The position numbers were made by a program, and so were the translations under genes. Below are positions 5,918 through 9,986 of a stretch of DNA of 9,986 nt, piece by piece. Source of the DNA: Candidatus Rifleibacteriota bacterium. Lineage in GTDB: Bacteria; Riflebacteria; Ozemobacteria; Ozemobacterales; Ozemobacteraceae. Where the stretch lies: assembly GCA_017526725.1 (NCBI GenBank), contig JAFXRA010000360.1, positions 1 to 9,986 of the forward strand, read 5' to 3'. Every line of letters begins with the position of its first letter. Positions within the stretch are counted from its first letter, which is position 1. The notes below the pieces were generated by a model, which saw only the letters and a list, made by a program, of their open reading frames with translations, had not been told where the DNA came from and did no database searches.

Positions 5918-8209
5918 TTAGAACATTGGGTCTAAGAACTTAAAGTGAGTCAAAACTTTGATTAGAGTTTTGTTCTTAGCTTTATCTACATCATCTGGAG
6001 CGAATTCTTCCTGACCTTCAGAAGCCATTTTATATTCAACAGCCATTTCGATGTCTTCCATCTGGCATTCGCGCAATTCTCTTGAGAATTCAGGAGACTT
6101 GATTGCTACTGCAACTTCTGAGTTAACTTTTTCACTCAGAGCATCGAAATTGTAGCTTCCTACAACAGAAACTTTTCCGTCAAAATTGAAAGTCTTGCCA
6201 TGAAGCTGTCCATCAGCATTTCTTGCGAAGAAACGCATAGTAGGCATTTCGGTCAGCATGTTCTTCCATTCTCTTAAAACATATGCTTCAGTTGGAGCAC
6301 TGTCAGAAGATCTTTCGCTGTTGCTGTGAACATATATCGGAATACCGCGTTTTGCAGCACGTTTCAAAGCTGCTTCAGCTCTTTCTGTAAGAGCGAAATA
6401 CGGATTCTGAATGATGATTTCTGTTCTGCTGCCGTCAATATATTTTACGATATTTTCTGTAATATCTTTGCGGTTGCCTGTTAATGAATGGTTATCAAGA
6501 ACATGGGCAGAACATCTGTGAGCATAATCAAGAAGAGCAAAAGAATTGTAGCCGCTCATGTGAATATACTTGCCTAATTCTTTATTAACTTTCTTTACTG
6601 TAGAAGAGGCTTTCTTGTATTCGCCATCAGCGCTCAATAAATCACCGCTTATAAGGTAGTTTTCCATACAAGCACGGGCTGCAAGCAGTTTTGTGCTGTA
6701 ACCACTGGTGAATAAACCAAGGAATGAACTATCTGCAGTATAGCTCTTCATGCTTTCAAATTCTTCATCAAAAGCGAGTTTCAACTGAGAGCAGATCTTT
6801 TCGCTGTCGATAACAACGTCGCAGTCTCTCCATGCATCATACATGTCTACGTTATCTACAAGATAAGTATTGGCAATGTTTCTACCGCCCATAATACATC
6901 TTTCGCCGTCAACAATCATGATTTTGTCGTGATTGCTTGATTCAACCTTACGTGCATCGGTGAAAATATTAAGAACATTTGAAGTTATCGGGTTATAAAT
7001 TCTGACTTCAACATTGGAATTCTTAGCCAATTCAACAAGATAGCCACGAGTAAGAATGCTCAATTTATTAGAACCGCGTGTATCAACCATCAAGCGAATC
7101 TTTACACCAGCTTTTGCTTTTTCAAGGAGTTTACCAAGAAGGCTTAAACCAAAACAGTCTTTTTCTATAATGAAATATTGAACATCAATTGATTTATGAG
7201 CCTGGCTCAGAAGATTCCATCTAGCATACCAAGCATCGTAGTTGCCATAAATAAGTCTGATGTCAGCAGTTTCTTCTGGATCAGCAATCTTAGCCTGCCA
7301 TTCATTAAAAACGGCTTCGACATTAGTTATAAAGTTAGCCTGAATAGCTTCATACTGAACCATATAGTCTTCGTAATCAGCTTCATCAGAAGTAAATTTT
7401 ACATTTGCTACAACTGACTTTACGCCTCTTACTATTTTAACTGGGAAAGCAAGCCAGCTGGCATTCTTAAAACTAGCTTTTGTGTTGTTAAGTTCAGCAA
7501 CTTTATTCCCTAAATCATTCTGCCAAGCAATTTTCTTAAGCTTAGCATTTCTGTAGTTCATGTTGAGTTTAGCTAAATTTACAAATCGAGTTTTTTTGGT
7601 GGCAATGAGTTCATTTAAAAGCTTTTGAGATTTCTTATCATCAATAGAAAGTCTGTCTAGTGCGGTAGCAACTTCATATTTCATGTAGTTGGCAGTATCT
7701 TCATCTTTTGAAGTTTCAATCTTTTCTTCAAGAGTCTTAACTATTTCCTGAGCTCTCTTTTTATCCTGTGTATCGCGAAGTTCGTCAACCAAAGGCTGAA
7801 CATCTTTATCTAATTTGTTATACAAATCATCAGTTGCTCTTTGGATATCGTTCTTCTTATCTATAACAGATTTTGCTGGAACTTCTGATGGGATACCAAC
7901 AGTATTCAAACTGCTGTCTGTAGAACTTGTTGTTGCAGGAGAGGCTGCAGAAGTTTCGTAATCAAGAGATTTAACGGACTTATCACCGACAGAAACAGTA
8001 TAGTTCTGTTTAGCTGCTTCATATTCCTTAAAAGCAGCTTGAATTTCTTCATTGGATTTTTTTGAAGTTATTGCATCCTGATAAGCCTGATATGAACTAA
8101 TATACTTATCATATGCTTCCTGAGCAGAGGACTTTGCATACCCCGGCTGATTCAGCATGAAAACGAAAGCCATCATGGCACTTATTTTTAAAAGCTTATT
8201 GATTCTCAT
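5918..8209 (-). CDS. Secreted phospholipase D family protein, ClsC-like, with long helical N-terminus
   Basis: From the ATG at 8207-8209 the product has 763 residues. It has a signal peptide (R2, K5, K8, hydrophobic 9-20, cleavage after GYA25), so it should act in the periplasm or at the envelope. Residues about 27-310 are charged and mostly helical, with coiled-coil character (129-210) and a Ser/Thr-rich linker near 86-105. Two PLD domains follow. The first (about 315-478) has HDKIMIVD, with H427, K429 and D434, then GGRN. The second (about 580-715) has HGKTFNFD, with H670, K672 and D677, then GSYNFD. Both HxKxxxxD motifs are intact, so a phosphatidyl-transfer or hydrolysis reaction is likely. 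The IMGGRNIANTYL stretch is most like the ClsC cardiolipin synthase group, but the large exported N-terminal part is not typical of it. GTG at 8216-8218 is rejected as start because it lies in the AGGTGG ribosome binding site. Confidence 0.9.
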   Translation of the reverse strand: MRINKLLKISAMMAFVFMLNQPGYAKSSAQEAYDKYISSYQAYQDAITSKKSNEEIQAAFKEYEAAKQNYTVSVGDKSVKSLDYETSAASPATTSSTDSSLNTVGIPSEVPAKSVIDKKNDIQRATDDLYNKLDKDVQPLVDELRDTQDKKRAQEIVKTLEEKIETSKDEDTANYMKYEVATALDRLSIDDKKSQKLLNELIATKKTRFVNLAKLNMNYRNAKLKKIAWQNDLGNKVAELNNTKASFKNASWLAFPVKIVRGVKSVVANVKFTSDEADYEDYMVQYEAIQANFITNVEAVFNEWQAKIADPEETADIRLIYGNYDAWYARWNLLSQAHKSIDVQYFIIEKDCFGLSLLGKLLEKAKAGVKIRLMVDTRGSNKLSILTRGYLVELAKNSNVEVRIYNPITSNVLNIFTDARKVESSNHDKIMIVDGERCIMGGRNIANTYLVDNVDMYDAWRDCDVVIDSEKICSQLKLAFDEEFESMKSYTADSSFLGLFTSGYSTKLLAARACMENYLISGDLLSADGEYKKASSTVKKVNKELGKYIHMSGYNSFALLDYAHRCSAHVLDNHSLTGNRKDITENIVKYIDGSRTEIIIQNPYFALTERAEAALKRAAKRGIPIYVHSNSERSSDSAPTEAYVLREWKNMLTEMPTMRFFARNADGQLHGKTFNFDGKVSVVGSYNFDALSEKVNSEVAVAIKSPEFSRELRECQMEDIEMAVEYKMASEGQEEFAPDDVDKAKNKTLIKVLTHFKFLDPMF

Positions 8210-8240
8210 TTTTGCCACCTTTAGCGATTGTGTACATTAA

Positions 8241-8269
8241 ATTCTACTTATATTTTTCACAAGTGTCAA
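8241..8269 (-). promoter_or_regulatory. Strong sigma70-type promoter for the phospholipase D gene
   Basis: On the minus strand a perfect TTGACA (complement of 8264-8269) and TAGAAT (complement of 8241-8246, 5 of 6) are separated by exactly 17 bases. Transcription would start near 8234, about 25 bases before the ATG at 8209, and the leader contains the AAGGTGG ribosome binding site. Confidence 0.75.
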
Positions 8270-8340
8270 GACTAAGACATCAATAATCAGAGCTAATGCA
8301 AACTTTTTCTTTTATTAATAAGCTAAACAATTCGAACCTA

Positions 8341-8412
8341 GAACTATTCGAACAATTACCACAGATTGCGACAGCAATCGTATCACAACGAAGTGTCCCA
8401 CAGCGAAGCGTA
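8341..8412. repeat. Dispersed intergenic repeat, copy B
   Basis: GAACTATTCGAACAATTA (8341-8358) is followed directly by the 54-base core (8359-8412), which matches copy A at 47 positions and lacks the 10-base insert. The hairpin GATTGC-GACA-GCAATC (8363-8378) is retained; the only difference falls in its loop. The 15-base tandem units are TATCACAACGAAGTG (8381-8395), TCCCACAGCGAAGCG (8396-8410) and a partial third unit starting TATCAC. Like copy A, it lies upstream of a minus-strand gene and in the same orientation relative to that gene. Confidence 0.8.
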
Positions 8413-8428
8413 TCACTAGAAAAATGTT

Positions 8429-8443
8429 GAACAAGCAACTGTC
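8429..8443 (+). repeat. Direct repeat, left copy, bracketing the palindrome
   Basis: GAACAAGCAACTGTC here recurs as GAGCAAGCGACTGTC at 8557-8571, with 13 of 15 bases the same. The two copies bracket the 8474-8550 palindrome. Confidence 0.55.
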
Positions 8444-8473
8444 CGCTTTTAAAGGAATTGAGAGATGACAGAA

Positions 8474-8550
8474 GTCTACACATTTGTCATAAAAAGTATA
8501 GCGTATGGGCTTTAGCCCTGAAAGCTATACGTTTATGACAATGGGTAGAC
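8474..8550. repeat. Long imperfect palindrome (hairpin-forming element)
   Basis: The left arm (8474-8502) begins GTCTAC and contains TTGTCATAAA and TATAGC; the right arm (8524-8550) is its near-exact reverse complement, differing by a few mismatches and single-base gaps. The centre carries a second small palindrome, GGGC-TTTA-GCCC (8507-8518). It lies between two divergent promoters and ends no gene, so it is not a terminator. It could be a REP- or MITE-like element or the hairpin of a short RNA. Confidence 0.7.
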
Positions 8551-8556
8551 GGCACA

Positions 8557-8571
8557 GAGCAAGCGACTGTC
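8557..8571 (+). repeat. Direct repeat, right copy, bracketing the palindrome
   Basis: GAGCAAGCGACTGTC is the partner of 8429-8443 (13 of 15 bases), 128 bases apart. It is followed by the T-rich stretch ATTATTTTT and then by the promoter of the HD-GYP gene. Confidence 0.55.
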
Positions 8572-8589
8572 ATTATTTTTAATATTATC

Positions 8590-8618
8590 TTGAAGAACTT
8601 TTGTATTTTTCTTATAAT
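8590..8618 (+). promoter_or_regulatory. Promoter for the HD-GYP gene
   Basis: TTGAAG (8590-8595, 4 of 6) and a perfect TATAAT (8613-8618) are spaced by 17 bases. Transcription should start near 8625, about 37 bases before the ATG at 8662. Confidence 0.7.
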
Positions 8619-8661
8619 TACAACATCATAACAAACTTCAATTGAAAAGCGGTTTTATACT

Positions 8662-9986
8662 ATGCGAATAGGTTTAACAAAATTTCTTGATTCTTTAACT
8701 ATAGCTTTGGATTTTGTTGAAAAAGAAATACTTAACGTCGCTCCATACCATGGGCAGCGAGTAGCTTCCATAGCAAACCGCTTAGCTAAAGCCGTAAATC
8801 TTAGTAATAAAGAGACTTTCGCATTAACTCATGCAGCTCTTCTTCACGACTGCGCTTTAAACGAATATTTCCATGATGAACAGCCAAATGGGAAAGAACG
8901 CGCCGAAGAACGAGACATGGGCCTACACTGCAAAACAGGTGAAACAATTGTCTCCAAGCTCCCCTTCTATCACTTAATAGAAAATGCCGTGCTTTATCAC
9001 CACGAAACAGCAGATGGTAATGGGGCTTATGGGAAAAAGGCTAACGAAACCCCGATAACCGCTAGACTTATTCACTTGGCCGATGTCTTGGATGTCAACT
9101 GGAATCTTTCTGAAAAAACAGACCAGAATAAATACAATTCTATTTGCAAATGGGTAAAAGAAAATACGGGTACAATAATAGACAAAGAATGTAGCAAAAC
9201 GTTCTTTGAAGTTATTGATTTAAGTTTTCTGCAACAAATCTCAGGCGATTCTGTTCTAGAATATCTACACAGTTGTATTCCTGACAAAGAAGAAGAAATA
9301 TCCAACGAAGCAATGATAGACCTTTGTTCTATTTTCGCAGATATAACAGACTATAAATCCCACTTTACCTGGCGTCATTCTCTAGGAGTTGCAGATAAAG
9401 CCAAAATCATGGCCGAATATTATGGCTACAGCCAGAATGAATGTCAGAAACTCTATATTGCCGGCGCCTTACACGATATTGGCAAGCTAATGATCAGTAA
9501 TGACATACTTGAAAAACCTGGCAAACTTAACAGCGATGAGTATAAAGAAATACAAAATCACGCAATGGGTTCCTATAAGCTTTTAGATGATATCAGCGGT
9601 TTAGATGAAATTAAAAGAATCGCTTCCCTTCACCACGAAAAGCTTGATGGAACCGGCTATCCATTTGGCTACACAGCTAACCAACTAAATAAAAACGAAA
9701 GACTCATGGCCTGCATAGATATTTATCAGGCTCTTGTAGAAGAAAGACCTTACAAGAAGGGCCTGGAACACAGTGTCGCTGTTGGAATTCTTACCAAAAT
9801 GGCTAATGAAGGGCAATTAGACCCGCAAATCATAAAAGATATCGACGAATGTTTTAAGAATATTAAAGAACCAGTTTTAATTAATCAGAATATTTCTTAT
9901 ACAGAAGAACAGATTCCTGAGTCCTCTGAAAACCTAGAACTCTGGCGATGCCCTGTCTGTGGCTATATACACGAAGGGCCTCTTCC
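8662..9986 (+). CDS. Tandem HD / HD-GYP phosphodiesterase with C-terminal rubredoxin-like knuckle (partial)
   Basis: The frame opens at the ATG at 8662-8664 and is still open at the right edge (441 complete codons). There is no signal peptide or membrane segment, so it is cytosolic. The first HD domain has H30, H62-D63 (LLHDCALNEY in place of LLHDIGK) and HHETADGNG at 113-121, a GYP-like motif without the terminal YP. The second, at about 228-405, is a classical HD-GYP domain: H239, HDIGK (271-275), HHEKLDGTGYP (324-334) and a C-terminal IDIYQALVEERPYKKG segment. HD-GYP proteins hydrolyse cyclic di-GMP or related cyclic dinucleotides at a metal centre. After a linker, C430-P-V-C433-GYIHEG looks like the first metal knuckle of a rubredoxin or rubrerythrin domain; the second knuckle is outside the window. 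The ribosome binding site is weak (AAAGCGG). I infer a redox or metal input to the enzyme. Confidence 0.9.
   Translation, partial: MRIGLTKFLDSLTIALDFVEKEILNVAPYHGQRVASIANRLAKAVNLSNKETFALTHAALLHDCALNEYFHDEQPNGKERAEERDMGLHCKTGETIVSKLPFYHLIENAVLYHHETADGNGAYGKKANETPITARLIHLADVLDVNWNLSEKTDQNKYNSICKWVKENTGTIIDKECSKTFFEVIDLSFLQQISGDSVLEYLHSCIPDKEEEISNEAMIDLCSIFADITDYKSHFTWRHSLGVADKAKIMAEYYGYSQNECQKLYIAGALHDIGKLMISNDILEKPGKLNSDEYKEIQNHAMGSYKLLDDISGLDEIKRIASLHHEKLDGTGYPFGYTANQLNKNERLMACIDIYQALVEERPYKKGLEHSVAVGILTKMANEGQLDPQIIKDIDECFKNIKEPVLINQNISYTEEQIPESSENLELWRCPVCGYIHEGPL

Larger units (their letters stand above)
8270..8589. other. Non-coding divergent intergenic region rich in repeats
   Basis: No convincing gene lies between the divergent promoters at 8241-8269 and 8590-8618. 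The region holds copy B of a dispersed repeat (8341-8412), a 77-base imperfect palindrome (8474-8550) and a pair of 15-base direct repeats (8429-8443 and 8557-8571). A 67-codon reading frame on the minus strand (8280-8483) runs through the repeat and has no ribosome binding site or protein-like composition, so it is not called. Confidence 0.7.

Noticed and set aside
8216..8218. GTG as start of the phospholipase D gene
   Set aside because: It overlaps the AGGTGG ribosome binding site that is well placed for the ATG at 8209, from which a cleaner signal peptide begins.
8280..8483. 67-codon reading frame on the minus strand in the intergenic region
   Set aside because: It runs through a dispersed repeat and into one arm of a palindrome, lacks a ribosome binding site and has no protein-like pattern.
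8474..8550. Palindrome as an intrinsic terminator
   Set aside because: It lies between two divergent gene starts; no gene on either strand ends into it.
9072..9305. 77-codon reading frame on the minus strand
   Set aside because: It is antisense to the HD-GYP gene, whose motifs run continuously through this stretch.

Overview
The window reads as an ordinary-density chromosomal segment of a low-GC bacterium, probably an anaerobe with a Gram-negative-like envelope. The hints are several Sec-type signal peptides, a tandem HD / HD-GYP protein ending in a rubredoxin-like CPVCG knuckle, and a pilin-like membrane protein. Core promoters with TAGAAT or TATAAT -10 boxes and Shine-Dalgarno sites are readable. 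I cannot name the species. The pattern CYxxQR...AxxxYNxDN in the pilin-like protein recalls pseudopilins of deep-branching lineages such as Riflebacteria or Lentisphaerae, but that is a weak hint.

Layout from left to right. 1-625 (minus): N-terminal half of a fold-type I, PLP-dependent aminotransferase that runs off the left edge. 799-2430 (plus): exported protein with four fibronectin type III-like domains and a C-terminal domain that may be thioredoxin-like but has no CxxC. A 13-bp bidirectional terminator (2471-2507) separates it from two minus-strand genes: a 66-residue four-cysteine protein (2520-2720) and a beta-CASP metallo-beta-lactamase ribonuclease of the YSH1/CPSF type (2804-4414). 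Further along, also on the minus strand, lie a small secreted protein (4644-5141), a very AT-rich multi-TM protein with a degenerate pilin-like segment (5252-5860), and a large secreted phospholipase D / ClsC-like protein (5918-8209). A 452-bp divergent intergenic region follows, then an HD / HD-GYP phosphodiesterase on the plus strand (8662 to the right edge).

No gene set here forms one obvious pathway. The two most striking items are in and between genes. First, the terminator behind the phospholipase D gene carries, in its descending stem, the only good ribosome binding site of the next gene, and the U-tract runs straight into that gene's ATG. That next gene encodes a pilin-like helix lacking both the prepilin cleavage site and Glu5. 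Second, the two largest non-coding gaps contain the same dispersed repeat (4501-4582 and 8341-8412, 47 of 54 core bases identical) with a conserved small hairpin and 15-bp tandem units. One copy is flanked by inverted arrays of 7-bp repeats, and the other lies beside a long imperfect palindrome bracketed by 15-bp direct repeats. I see no CRISPR array, tRNA, rRNA, transposase or phage gene.
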